Of a DNA stretch of 31,067 bases, positions 23,928 to 31,067 are shown piece by piece. The position numbers were made by a program, and so were the translations under genes. How positions within the stretch are numbered: position 1 is the stretch's first letter; every line of letters begins with the position of its first letter. A model generated the notes under the pieces. It was not told where the DNA came from, made no database searches, and saw only the letters and a program-made list of their open reading frames with translations. This DNA comes from Deltaproteobacteria bacterium (lineage in GTDB: Bacteria > Bdellovibrionota > UBA1018 > UBA923). The stretch is taken from NCBI GenBank assembly GCA_016194725.1, contig JACQAW010000427.1:1-31067 (forward strand). Direction: 5' to 3'.

Positions 23928-24215
23928 TTACTTCAGATGCTTGTTCACGAGCTTGGTCATCTCGAACATCGAGACGGTCTTCTTGCCCTTGAAAACATCT
24001 TTCAATGCCGCGTCGGCATTGATCATCGTGCGCTTCACTTTGTCCTGAAGCTTGTGCTTCTTGATGTATTCCCAAAGTTTCTTCACGACCTGCGTGCGTG
24101 GCAACGGCTTGCTGCCAACCACAAGCGCGAGCATCGCGGATGGCGTCATCGGCTTCATGAATGCCGCGCTCGGTTTACGTTTCGATTTTTTCTTCGCTGC
24201 TTTTTTCTTAGCCAT
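23928..24215 (-). CDS. SWIB/MDM2-domain protein
   Basis: The product has 95 residues. A Lys/Arg-rich N-terminal tail (MAKKKAAKKKSKRK) is followed by a complete SWIB domain (about 20-95) with KPMTPSAMLALVVGSKPLPRTQVVKKLWEYIKKHKLQD and the closing INADAALKDVFKGKKTVSMFEMTKLVNKHL. Stand-alone SWIB proteins with basic tails occur in several bacterial groups and are thought to be DNA-associated, acting in chromosome organisation; the function is not established. The ATG has AGGGG upstream and a good sigma-70-like promoter at 24243-24270. A strong terminator follows, so the gene is its own transcription unit. Confidence 0.92.
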   Translation of the reverse strand: MAKKKAAKKKSKRKPSAAFMKPMTPSAMLALVVGSKPLPRTQVVKKLWEYIKKHKLQDKVKRTMINADAALKDVFKGKKTVSMFEMTKLVNKHLK

Positions 24216-24242
24216 GAAAACCCCTCTTTCGTTTGTAACCCT

Positions 24243-24270
24243 AGTGTAGGCCGCATTTCGTGCTTTTCAA
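24243..24270 (-). promoter_or_regulatory. sigma-70-like promoter of the SWIB gene
   Basis: On the minus strand TTGAAA (24265-24270), a 16-nt spacer and TACACT (24243-24248) precede the SWIB ATG at 24215, leaving a leader of about 20 nt with an AGAGGGG ribosome site. Confidence 0.55.
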
Positions 24271-24271
24271 G

Positions 24272-25252
24272 CTACATCTGACTCGTGGTCCAGAATCGGA
24301 CAACCGGGCCCGCGGTGATCTTGATGCGGGCTCGCGCCGGCATCTCGAACATTTCCCCATCCATGGTGAATCCCTCTGACAACTCGCAGCGCACCTCGCG
24401 CACGCCGGTGGCGCTGATGAGCTCGCGGCTCATCTTACGAGCCAGTTTGCGCTGGTCCCCGATCTGGAAAAGCAGTGTGGGAGCGTGCAACGCGACTCGG
24501 CCCACCGGCATGGAGTTTGCCGCCAGGTGAAACCCACCGGGCAGAATGGGCTCGGGCGCGAAGGGTCGCAGCCCCAGGCTAAGCCGTGAAATCGTGCCCA
24601 TGGCCAGCGAGCGTAAAGGCTCGGTAGGCACCGCTTTTCCGTCGATGACCAGCTTTAGGTCAAAGCCCTTGAACATCGGAATATGCGAAGCATTGGGCAT
24701 ACAGGCCCTGAAAAACGTGTTGGCCAGCACGGCCAGCCCGTCTATCGCGTCGGGAATCTCACGCCGGGCATAATACTCGCGCAAAACCCGATAGCCTATT
24801 CCCCATGAAAAAATGAAGCCATACTGGGGCTTTTTGTTCTCCACCTCTACTTTGAGCAGGGGAATCTGGCGCAGGGTATTGAGCTCCTGCCGATTCCAGC
24901 GTTCCAGGGTGCGGTCGATTTTTTCGCGAAATCCCAGCATCGAGCACAGCATATTGATCGTGCCGGCGCGCACGGCCAGCACTGGTGGCAGCTGATAACT
25001 CTCGCCCTTGTGCCAGATCAGCGAGGTAAGCCCCCGGGCAATCGACCCGTCACCACCATAAAAACAGACCGTTTCCTCTTCGTTCCTCCACGTCTGCATC
25101 AGCCGATCCAGCTCTTCGAGGTTGCGCGTGACATGGATGCGCGAATTCGGGCCCAAAGCCTTCTTGAGCTGCGCCAGCGAGGGCGGCTTGAGTCGTGGTT
25201 TACGCGCATTGGGATTCAGCACCAACGTCAGCGCGCGCGGTTTTTGTCGCAT
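24272..25252 (-). CDS. diacylglycerol/sphingosine kinase-like lipid kinase
   Basis: The product has 326 residues and resembles the DagK/LCB5/YegS family. The nucleotide site YGGDGSIARGLTSL appears near residue 65, the second glycine motif AVRAGTINMLCSMLG near residue 94, and the C-terminal TMDGEMFE is the usual catalytic Asp/Glu segment. The N-terminus LTLVLNPNARK is also typical. It probably phosphorylates diacylglycerol or a related lipid at the membrane. The usual GGDGT-N is here GGDGSIA and the second motif has AGTINML in place of GTxND, so the acceptor may differ. It diverges from the MnmC-like gene, with 29 nt between starts. Confidence 0.85.
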   Translation of the reverse strand: MRQKPRALTLVLNPNARKPRLKPPSLAQLKKALGPNSRIHVTRNLEELDRLMQTWRNEEETVCFYGGDGSIARGLTSLIWHKGESYQLPPVLAVRAGTINMLCSMLGFREKIDRTLERWNRQELNTLRQIPLLKVEVENKKPQYGFIFSWGIGYRVLREYYARREIPDAIDGLAVLANTFFRACMPNASHIPMFKGFDLKLVIDGKAVPTEPLRSLAMGTISRLSLGLRPFAPEPILPGGFHLAANSMPVGRVALHAPTLLFQIGDQRKLARKMSRELISATGVREVRCELSEGFTMDGEMFEMPARARIKITAGPVVRFWTTSQM

Positions 25253-25281
25253 GAAAAGTATGCTACACCACCCCTGGGAAT

Positions 25282-26124
25282 ATGCCTACACACGAAGTCA
25301 TCAAGAACAAGAATGGAACGACCTCGCTGCGCGAGCTCAAATCGGGCGAGGTGATGCACTCGTCGGTGGGCCCGCGCGAAGAGGCGACTTTGCTGTACAT
25401 CGAGCAGTCACGCCTCAAGGCGCGGTTGCTTGAAAAAGGCGCGGGCGAGCTGGTGCTGTGGGATGTGGGCCTGGGCGCCGCCACGAACGCGCTGGCGGCC
25501 ATGCAATGCCGGCTGGAACAAGCGGGCCTTGAAGCCCGCCCCCTGCGTATCCTATCATTTGAGAATGATATCTCGGGGCTGCGCCTGGCGCTCGAGCATT
25601 CGCGGGACTTTCCGTTCTTTGAAGGCCTGACGTCTGCGGCTGCCGGCTTGCTGGGCGCCAAAAGCTGGCAAAGCCCGGGCGGCGAGATACTTTGGCAGCT
25701 CTTCGAGGGGGATTTTCATGCACATGCGCCAAATTGCGCCGCGCCCGAGCTGATTTTTTTCGACTTTTACTCTCCAAAAACCGTACCTGAGCTCTGGAAC
25801 ATCGCAACCTTCGAACTGCTCCACCGCGCGTGCTCTTCGCGTCAGGCCAAGCGGCTGGGCACGACTCTTTATACCTATAGCGCCTCGACGCGGGTTCGAG
25901 TGGCGCTGCTGCTGGCCGGTTTTTACGTGGGCTATGGACGCAATACGGGCGCGAAAAACGACACGACCGTCGCAGCCACTCGCCTGGAGGATCTGGAGAA
26001 GCCACTCGATGCCCGATGGCTGGAGCGGCTCGAGCGGTCACATGAGCCGTTTCCGCATGACTGGAATGGTGGCGGCCGCACCGAGGTGAATACACTGGTG
26101 CGGCGTCACAAGCAGTTTGGTTAA
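25282..26124 (+). CDS. MnmC-like SAM-dependent methyltransferase
   Basis: The product has 280 residues and matches the methyltransferase domain of the bifunctional tRNA-modifying enzyme MnmC (Methyltransf_30 family). Features are GEVMHSSVGPREEATLLYIEQS at the start, the SAM motif LWDVGLGAATNALAAM, the acidic SFENDISGL, FFDFYSPKTVPELW, and YTYSASTRVRVALLLAGFYVGYG with NTGAKNDTTVA. The FAD oxidase half of MnmC is absent. MnmC completes mnm5s2U34 in tRNA; stand-alone versions may do the same methyl step, but the substrate is an inference. The ATG at 25282 has GGGA close by. Confidence 0.82.
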   Translation: MPTHEVIKNKNGTTSLRELKSGEVMHSSVGPREEATLLYIEQSRLKARLLEKGAGELVLWDVGLGAATNALAAMQCRLEQAGLEARPLRILSFENDISGLRLALEHSRDFPFFEGLTSAAAGLLGAKSWQSPGGEILWQLFEGDFHAHAPNCAAPELIFFDFYSPKTVPELWNIATFELLHRACSSRQAKRLGTTLYTYSASTRVRVALLLAGFYVGYGRNTGAKNDTTVAATRLEDLEKPLDARWLERLERSHEPFPHDWNGGGRTEVNTLVRRHKQFG

Positions 26125-26192
26125 ACTTACGTCCCCCTAAGGCAATTCCTGCCCATTCTGCCGCCTCACAATTCATCCGAAAAGCCCAAGGA

Positions 26193-28298
26193 ATGGGTCT
26201 CTTTAAAAAACTCGCATTGGCAATGAGCCGTACCACGGCCGAAACCCAGATGATGACCGACAAGGTCAGCATTCGGGTCAAATACGTGCTTGCGGCCGGC
26301 GCCTTTACCTCACTCTGCGTTCTGCTCATCCCCGTACTCGTGCAACGCCTTGCCAGCTGGAGCGAAGCCACCCCCAACGTTATTCTGGCACCCGAGGCCT
26401 GGCACGCGTTCTATTCCGCTTCGCCCGCTCCTTGCGCAATCCGTGCCGCAAACGACCCAAATTGCGTGGCCAACGCGCACAACCCTATCCTCTGGAAAAG
26501 TAAAGAGCTGCGTAGCGATGCGGGACACGCTGATCGCGTCAAAGCTCGCCGCAACAACGAGTTCTGGGTCGGAGCCGTCGTGCCCGTGCAGCTGCTCGAA
26601 GCCGCTAAAGTTCAGCGCGCCAATCAGCTCATTCTGGGCTGGATTACCGCAACCTACCGAATCTGGCTTGATGGCGAGCTGGTCGCGACCGGCTCGCGCA
26701 CTGATTCCGATCCGGTGGTCCTTTCACTCCCGTTTTATCGGCTGGCCGAGAAACGCCCTCTGCGAGTCGCGGTGCAAATCTACCACACCGAGGGCACGAT
26801 TTTTCCCGACTTCTTCAACGGCGGTCGCGTGGGCGAGGGCTTCGCCACCGCCTCGCGCACGGCCGCCTACCGCAACTTCATCGCCTTTCGTTCCAAGGCC
26901 CGGCCTCTTGCTCTTTTCGCGGCCAATCTCATGATCGCCTGCCTGTTTTTTCTGTTCTGGTGCTCGACCCAGGGCAAGCAGGAGTATTTCTATGTGGCCA
27001 TGTACGCTTTCGTCAGCGCGGCTTTTCAAGCACGCTCGACGGATATCGTCTTCATGACCCTGGACGTGCCGCTGGTCTACGCTCTCGACGTGTTTTTAAG
27101 ATTTGCAGAGGGAAGTTTTGGCATGTTCCTGGGGTTCGCCTTCGCTCGCAGCCGCCGAGGGCTGTTCACCTATGGGCTGCCTTTGTGCCTAGGGCTGCCT
27201 TTTTTACTTCTGGCCGGCAACGGCGACTCGGTAGCGCGCTTCAGCCAGATGGGCCTGGTCGGTACCTGGTTCGTACCCTTCGCTCACGTGCTGGGCGCGC
27301 TGGCCTGTTTCACTCAGGCCCATTATCTTTACCTCATCAGCAAGGGCACCAACAAGGTCAGCCGCCGCCATCGCGCCGGCGCCTATCTGCCCGTGCGCAT
27401 CCAGCGCCTGGCGGTTTTTGGAACAGGCCTGGCCGCGCTGGCTTTTCTTTTCTGGGTTCAGTCCCATGGCATCACCTCGCCCACCTCGCATGCGATCTGG
27501 GACCGGTTCGGCCATTTTCTGGTCGTCGTGCTGCTGGGCACGATTGTGCTTACCGAGTACAAAGAGCAGGCGTTGCTCATCGCGAAAACCCCGGTCTCGG
27601 AATACCACCGCCGCCCGGTCATGCCCGCCCGAATCACGGGCGCCGTGCTGGTAGCGGATCTTAAGGCCTCCGAGGCGTTTTTCAAAATCGCCGGCAGCAA
27701 CGACGCCGAGAATCTGGTTGCCGTCTGGCGGTCGCACTTCTACAACATCATCATCAAAAACCAGGGCACCGTGCTTTTCAAGCGGGGCGACGAGGTGATG
27801 GGATTTTTTGACAACGACAAATGCGCAACGCCGCTGCTGGCGGCACTGACCGCGAGCGACGAGATGAGCCGCATCTCGCGGTTTCTCGAGATGGAGTTCC
27901 GGCGCCGCGACCTGTTTCCGCTCGACGCCAAAGGCATTCATTTTCGCGCGGCAATCGCGACGGGTTCGATTCGCCCCACCTGGGAATCGGTGGGCAGCCA
28001 GCGCGAGCCCGCCTGGGAAGCCGCGGGACGCACGAATCCATTACTCGAGGCAAATCGCCTGCTCGACTTCGAAAAGCAAATCGCAAACCACGATCTGGAA
28101 ACCCTGCTCGTCATGACCGAAGACGCCGCAAAGCTGATTCTTCATTCTCAACCCGCTTCGCAACCGCATTTTGCGCAGAGGGCCCGCACGCTTCGAGACA
28201 AGCATGGAAGCATCTATTCGGTTGCGGTGTACAGGCCGATGGCCGAAGACGAGCGGCCGCATCAGCAGCCAAAGCACCGCAAAGCCAATGCCGCCTGA
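26193..28298 (+). CDS. 7TM receptor with C-terminal class III nucleotide cyclase-like domain
   Basis: The product has 701 residues. A membrane anchor (about 30-50) leads to a periplasmic beta-rich domain (about 55-230; RANQLILGWITATYRIWLDGELVATG, jelly-roll-like). About seven membrane helices follow between residues 240 and 455, an arrangement like 7TMR-DISM receptors. The cytoplasmic part (about 475-690) looks like a class III adenylate/guanylate cyclase: VLVADLKASEAFF (first metal Asp), GTVLFKRGDEVMGFF (second Asp), FRAAIATGSI and RTNPLLEANRLLD (transition-state Asn region). A ligand-sensing enzyme making a cyclic nucleotide is inferred. Start uncertain: AAGGA abuts the ATG at 26193, and ATGs at 26223 and 26250 are alternatives. 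Confidence 0.78.
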   Translation: MGLFKKLALAMSRTTAETQMMTDKVSIRVKYVLAAGAFTSLCVLLIPVLVQRLASWSEATPNVILAPEAWHAFYSASPAPCAIRAANDPNCVANAHNPILWKSKELRSDAGHADRVKARRNNEFWVGAVVPVQLLEAAKVQRANQLILGWITATYRIWLDGELVATGSRTDSDPVVLSLPFYRLAEKRPLRVAVQIYHTEGTIFPDFFNGGRVGEGFATASRTAAYRNFIAFRSKARPLALFAANLMIACLFFLFWCSTQGKQEYFYVAMYAFVSAAFQARSTDIVFMTLDVPLVYALDVFLRFAEGSFGMFLGFAFARSRRGLFTYGLPLCLGLPFLLLAGNGDSVARFSQMGLVGTWFVPFAHVLGALACFTQAHYLYLISKGTNKVSRRHRAGAYLPVRIQRLAVFGTGLAALAFLFWVQSHGITSPTSHAIWDRFGHFLVVVLLGTIVLTEYKEQALLIAKTPVSEYHRRPVMPARITGAVLVADLKASEAFFKIAGSNDAENLVAVWRSHFYNIIIKNQGTVLFKRGDEVMGFFDNDKCATPLLAALTASDEMSRISRFLEMEFRRRDLFPLDAKGIHFRAAIATGSIRPTWESVGSQREPAWEAAGRTNPLLEANRLLDFEKQIANHDLETLLVMTEDAAKLILHSQPASQPHFAQRARTLRDKHGSIYSVAVYRPMAEDERPHQQPKHRKANAA

Positions 28299-28306
28299 GC
28301 GCGCGG

Positions 28307-29092
28307 CTACTTTCTTTCCTCGGGCTCGTTGCTGTTTATTTTCAGAATGAGCGGCTCAGGGTCGCGCTGCGATTTGTCTTTCATGCGCGAAAGCCTGGTT
28401 TCAACCGCGCCCCTGGAAACCACGTCGCAATAGGCTCTGCCCGCACCCGGATCGACAAACGGCCGGCCAGCTCCCTTCTTGATGTCGGCAAGCCCCAGGC
28501 CCAGGGCGCCGGTGCAAACCCCTTCAAATGAGTTCAGCTCACCGCCGATCTTAACCAGATCCAGTTTCGCGTTGTATTCTTTCCGATCGGCCTTCTTACT
28601 CCTGATCGTATTCTGCAGTGTCTCGTCCGATTGCGCCTTGGCGATCAGCAGTAAAAAATAGCGGCATTCCGGAGTTCCCAGCCTGTCGGCGCGAATGACC
28701 TCGTAAGGATTGACGATGTCTTCAGGCGGCGACGAAGGACAGTAAGCCAGCGCCTTGAGGTCGGCGTTCTCGGAGCCCGCGCAAACGTCTATTGCCTTGG
28801 CGGGATTGTTCTGCGCTTCGCCTGCCGTCGCGCACAGCTGCTGGCAGCGCTGAACATTTTGGCTGAATTTGACGATGTAGGTGTATTTTTCGCCAGCAGT
28901 CAGGTTCCTGACCACGCCTTTTTCGTACATGCTCAGCTGGTTGGCTTCGCCAAAAACACAGGGGTCGGGGTTGCAGGGCGGCGGTGCGCCGCCATCGGGC
29001 GATTTGGAACCACTCGAATTTAGCCCTTCGGCCATCGCGCTTTGTCCCAGGCTCAGTAAAACCAAACCGAGCAGCGAAAAGTACACATGCAT
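28307..29092 (-). CDS. exported cysteine-containing protein, unknown function
   Basis: The product has 261 residues. A signal peptide (MHVYFSLLGLVLLSLGQSAMA-EG) is followed by a Ser/Gly/Pro linker and a domain with about ten cysteines (PPCNPDPC, CQQLCATAG, DVCAGS, AYCPSS, PECRYF, GVCTGA, AYCDVV), consistent with disulfides in the periplasm. No catalytic motif or family recognised. The ATG at 29092 has GGGGGA 8 nt upstream, better than the GTG at 29095. Its stop is 8 nt from that of the convergent receptor-cyclase gene. Confidence 0.68.
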   Translation of the reverse strand: MHVYFSLLGLVLLSLGQSAMAEGLNSSGSKSPDGGAPPPCNPDPCVFGEANQLSMYEKGVVRNLTAGEKYTYIVKFSQNVQRCQQLCATAGEAQNNPAKAIDVCAGSENADLKALAYCPSSPPEDIVNPYEVIRADRLGTPECRYFLLLIAKAQSDETLQNTIRSKKADRKEYNAKLDLVKIGGELNSFEGVCTGALGLGLADIKKGAGRPFVDPGAGRAYCDVVSRGAVETRLSRMKDKSQRDPEPLILKINSNEPEERK

Positions 29093-29173
29093 CACTCAAG
29101 TCCCCCGCCATTCTATTTTACCGGAACAATGAGGGAAAGGGGCCAAGTATTAAAGCGCAATGAATCCAGTTAT

Positions 29174-30184
29174 TTACTGTAGAAAGTGGTCGCGTTCAAG
29201 CCGACGCACGATTCCAGGCTTGGCCTGCAGCACCGTGGGAATTCCGCGCACCAGAGCGGCAACCGTGGCCGGATCGCCAGGCGTTCCGCCTTCGATCCAG
29301 ATCGAAAGCGGCGGATTGCCTTGAATCATGATGTGGTCGCCCGGCCGCTCCGCATTCAGGCTGATTTTCAAATCCAGCTCGATGACATTGCGCCGATCCA
29401 TTTCGGCCCAGGCGCGATGATGCAGACCGCAGACATCGCCTTTTTTGATCGTGTCGATCGGGGTCTTCATGGGCTTGGGCGCGAGAATCGGTTCAATTTT
29501 CTGACTGCGTTTATTGAGCTTCCAGCCCAGGTGCGAGGCTAGAAAGTCCAGCGACTCAATCAACCCCAGCGGCCCAATGCGACGGGTTTCGACATACGTG
29601 CGAAAGGTGTGCTCATCCAGGCCCGCGCCGATTTTCTTTTGCAGCGGCGGACGACGGGTCGAGGCATCGACGACGCGTTCGACACGAATTTTATCCACCG
29701 TGTGCACGGCCTGAGTGGCAATTGCCGGCAGCACGTCCATGACGAAGCCCGGATTTACGCCGGTGCCCATGACCGCAACGCCGCTTTTCTTGCAGGCACC
29801 ATCGAGCTCGGCCGCGATTTTCGGGTTTTCTTCCCACGGAAAAAACAGCTCTTCCGTCGAAGAAACAACGGGAACCTTGGCTTCGATCAGGTCTTTGAGC
29901 TGAGCCACGACAATGGCCATGGTACTGGCCGTCGTGTGAATACAGACGTCCGGACGAACTTTTTCAAGCAGGTCGGGGAGGGACTGAAAAGCCTTAACAC
30001 CCTTTTTTTCGGCCCATTGACGCGACTCGGGCACGATATCGACGGCGCCGACGAGCTGCAGCTTCTTGTTCCAAAAAGGGTTTTCGTTCTGAATTGCCTC
30101 AACGACCATGCGGCCGATGTAACCTAATCCAAAAACCATCACTTTCACGCTACCAGCTGGCGTGGGCGCGGATGTTGTTTGCAT
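29174..30184 (-). CDS. 2,4-diaminopentanoate dehydrogenase / dihydrodipicolinate reductase-like oxidoreductase
   Basis: The product has 336 residues. An N-terminal Rossmann fold (VMVFGLGYIGRMV, about 14-26; acidic VGAVDIVPE) is followed by the signature stretch VPVVSSTEELFFPWEE ... VMGTGVNPGFVMDVLPAIA and VVDASTRRPPLQKKIGAG. This combination marks the DapB-related 2,4-diaminopentanoate dehydrogenase (Ord) group rather than DapB itself. Ord converts 2,4-diaminopentanoate to 2-amino-4-oxopentanoate in ornithine fermentation. No ornithine-degradation neighbours are present, so the true substrate is open. The start at 30184 lacks a ribosome site and lies 30 nt from the divergent HAD start. Confidence 0.8.
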   Translation of the reverse strand: MQTTSAPTPAGSVKVMVFGLGYIGRMVVEAIQNENPFWNKKLQLVGAVDIVPESRQWAEKKGVKAFQSLPDLLEKVRPDVCIHTTASTMAIVVAQLKDLIEAKVPVVSSTEELFFPWEENPKIAAELDGACKKSGVAVMGTGVNPGFVMDVLPAIATQAVHTVDKIRVERVVDASTRRPPLQKKIGAGLDEHTFRTYVETRRIGPLGLIESLDFLASHLGWKLNKRSQKIEPILAPKPMKTPIDTIKKGDVCGLHHRAWAEMDRRNVIELDLKISLNAERPGDHIMIQGNPPLSIWIEGGTPGDPATVAALVRGIPTVLQAKPGIVRRLERDHFLQ

Positions 30185-30207
30185 GGCTACAAAGTTTGCC
30201 GTAAATT
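30179..30207 (+). promoter_or_regulatory. sigma-70-like promoter giving a leaderless HAD mRNA
   Basis: TTGCAT (30179-30184), a 17-nt spacer and TAAATT (30202-30207) end 7 nt before the ATG at 30215, so transcription would start at the start codon. The -35 overlaps the start codon of the divergent dehydrogenase. Confidence 0.45.
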
Positions 30208-30214
30208 ACCCCCG

Positions 30215-30919
30215 ATGTCACCTAAACGTTTAGTGCTCTTTGACATCGACGGAACCATCCTCTGGGGCGGCCCGCTCTGGAAGGAATGCTTTCTCGGTGC
30301 CATGGCGCATTTCTTTCCCGATTTGGAGTTTCCCAAGGTTTCTTTCGGGGGCAAGACCGATATTCAGATTGCCCGCGAAATGATGGCCGCCATGGGTTTT
30401 AACGAAGCCCAGGTGGAAGACCACATGCATCGGGTCGTCGACCTGTATGTCGAGCGCGCCTGCGTTGCGGCAAGCACGCGCAGCCACGAAGTTTCAGTTT
30501 TGCCGGGCGCCAAAGAAATCATTGAACAGCTGGCAGTGCATCCTGACGTGGTGCTGGGCCTGCTCACGGGAAACGTCAGAAAAGGCGCCCACGCCAAACT
30601 TTCGTGCGCCAAGCTTGCGCATCACTTTAAACTGGGAGTTTACGGCGACGACCACTGGGATCGCTACCGCCTGCCCCAGCTGGCCGTCGATCTGGTGCAG
30701 TCCGAACTGGGCCTGCGCTTTACCGGCAAACAGGTGGTGATTATCGGCGACACGATTCACGACGTGAACTGCGGCAAAGCCATCGGCGTGCGCTCGATCG
30801 CCGTGGGCACAGGCCGCAACGTACCCACTGAAGAGCTCCTGAAACAGAATCCTGATTTTTATTTCAGAGACCTGAGTAATACGTTTGAAGTTCTTCAAGC
30901 CATTCTTGAAGAGCTGTAA
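30215..30919 (+). CDS. HAD-superfamily phosphatase (phosphoglycolate phosphatase-like)
   Basis: The product has 234 residues. HAD motif I is VLFDIDGTILW (nucleophile and acid Asp), motif II is GLLTGNVRKG, and motifs III/IV are the conserved Lys/Arg region with VVIIGDTIHDVNCGKAIG. An alpha-helical cap lies between motifs I and II, as in Gph-type phosphatases. The substrate is not readable from sequence. The ATG at 30215 (MSPKRLVLFDIDGT) is preferred to the TTG at 30179, which would start inside the divergent gene. No ribosome site is present, but a promoter ends 7 nt upstream, consistent with a leaderless transcript. Confidence 0.88.
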   Translation: MSPKRLVLFDIDGTILWGGPLWKECFLGAMAHFFPDLEFPKVSFGGKTDIQIAREMMAAMGFNEAQVEDHMHRVVDLYVERACVAASTRSHEVSVLPGAKEIIEQLAVHPDVVLGLLTGNVRKGAHAKLSCAKLAHHFKLGVYGDDHWDRYRLPQLAVDLVQSELGLRFTGKQVVIIGDTIHDVNCGKAIGVRSIAVGTGRNVPTEELLKQNPDFYFRDLSNTFEVLQAILEEL

Positions 30920-30934
30920 GCTGAAGCAGCCAGC

Positions 30935-31067
30935 TTAACGCGAGTCAAGCAGCAGCTTGGGGCCAAGTTTTCTTTTTGGAACGTCGACCAGGCTGCGCTT
31001 GCGCGTATCAGAGGTGCCGTTATCGCGTTTCGGGCCGCCCGCGAAGGCGTCGCGCCGCTGCCGCGAC
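30935..31067 (-). CDS. C-terminal end of a basic protein (runs off the window)
   Basis: The last 43 codons of a minus-strand gene end in TAA at 30935-30937. The tail is rich in Arg, Lys and Gly (RRDAFAGGPKRDNG, TRKRSLVDVPKRKLG), as in the disordered RNA-binding tails of helicases or nucleic-acid proteins. Identity cannot be decided. It converges on the HAD gene with 15 nt between stops. Confidence 0.55.
   Translation of the reverse strand, partial: SRQRRDAFAGGPKRDNGTSDTRKRSLVDVPKRKLGPKLLLDSR

Noticed and set aside
25415..26377. Minus-strand open frame opposite the MnmC-like gene
   Set aside because: Arg/Ser/Pro-rich shadow; the plus strand carries conserved methyltransferase motifs.
27961..27980. 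GGTTCGATTC tRNA T-loop-like string
   Set aside because: It lies inside the receptor-cyclase coding frame and no acceptor or anticodon stems can be built around it.
30918..30936. AAGCTG/CAGCTT inverted repeat between the HAD gene and the 3'-end gene
   Set aside because: Only 6 bp and no T tract; too weak to call a terminator.

Overview
The window is a gene-dense stretch of bacterial chromosome, by eye about 55-60 % GC. It has short intergenic gaps, many 4-30 nt gene overlaps, and ATG/GTG/TTG starts with frequent GGAG-type ribosome sites. It carries housekeeping genes (an RlmL-type methyltransferase, orn, recQ, glk, an exonuclease III) mixed with many small exported proteins of no recognised family, a SWIB-domain protein, FecR-type and PHP-type exported proteins, and a 7TM receptor-cyclase. 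This mix would fit a free-living or predatory Gram-negative such as Bdellovibrionota (inference, low confidence). I see no rRNA, tRNA, CRISPR array, insertion sequence or prophage.

Layout. 1-1000: 5' part of a DEAD-box RNA helicase (minus) diverging from a small exported protein closed by a clear intrinsic terminator. 1015-4051: an exported unknown and an RlmL-type 23S rRNA methyltransferase (minus) diverging from a ZIP metal transporter (plus). 4095-7350: a GT4 glycosyltransferase and a glycogen-debranching-type glucosidase sharing 137 nt in two frames. 7341-9887: an exported PHP phosphoesterase and an exported FecR protein with a Thr-rich repeat tail, with a small membrane protein convergent to the latter. 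10015-11752: an exported gluzincin peptidase, a bacterioferritin-like protein and a four-helix membrane protein. 11804-15182: a minus-strand operon glk - single-TM protein - orn - recQ, the last broken by a one-base frameshift. 15247-17717: an AI-2E-family permease, then SDR and Nudix genes coupled by ATGA. 17718-18106: a 389-nt non-coding, strongly palindromic element. 18107-20575: MATE pump, CxxxCC protein and exonuclease III, an overlapping minus-strand operon. 20603-21845: dCMP deaminase and a membrane protein. 21842-24215: SWIB protein, small exported protein and an exported caspase-like (clan CD) protein, all minus. 24272-28298: lipid-kinase-like protein, an MnmC-like methyltransferase and a 7TM receptor with a class III cyclase domain. 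28307-31067: exported Cys-containing protein, a diaminopentanoate/dipicolinate-type dehydrogenase, a HAD phosphatase and the 3' end of one more minus-strand gene.

Functional links visible here are few: polysaccharide metabolism (GT4, debranching enzyme, glucokinase), RNA and DNA turnover (orn, recQ, exonuclease III), nucleotide handling (dCMP deaminase, Nudix) and metal handling (ZIP, ferritin, CxxxCC). The points most worth a second look are the palindromic element at 17750-18100, the exported caspase-like protein, the receptor-cyclase, the recQ frameshift with its unusual C-terminal domain, and the long two-frame overlap at 5095-5231.
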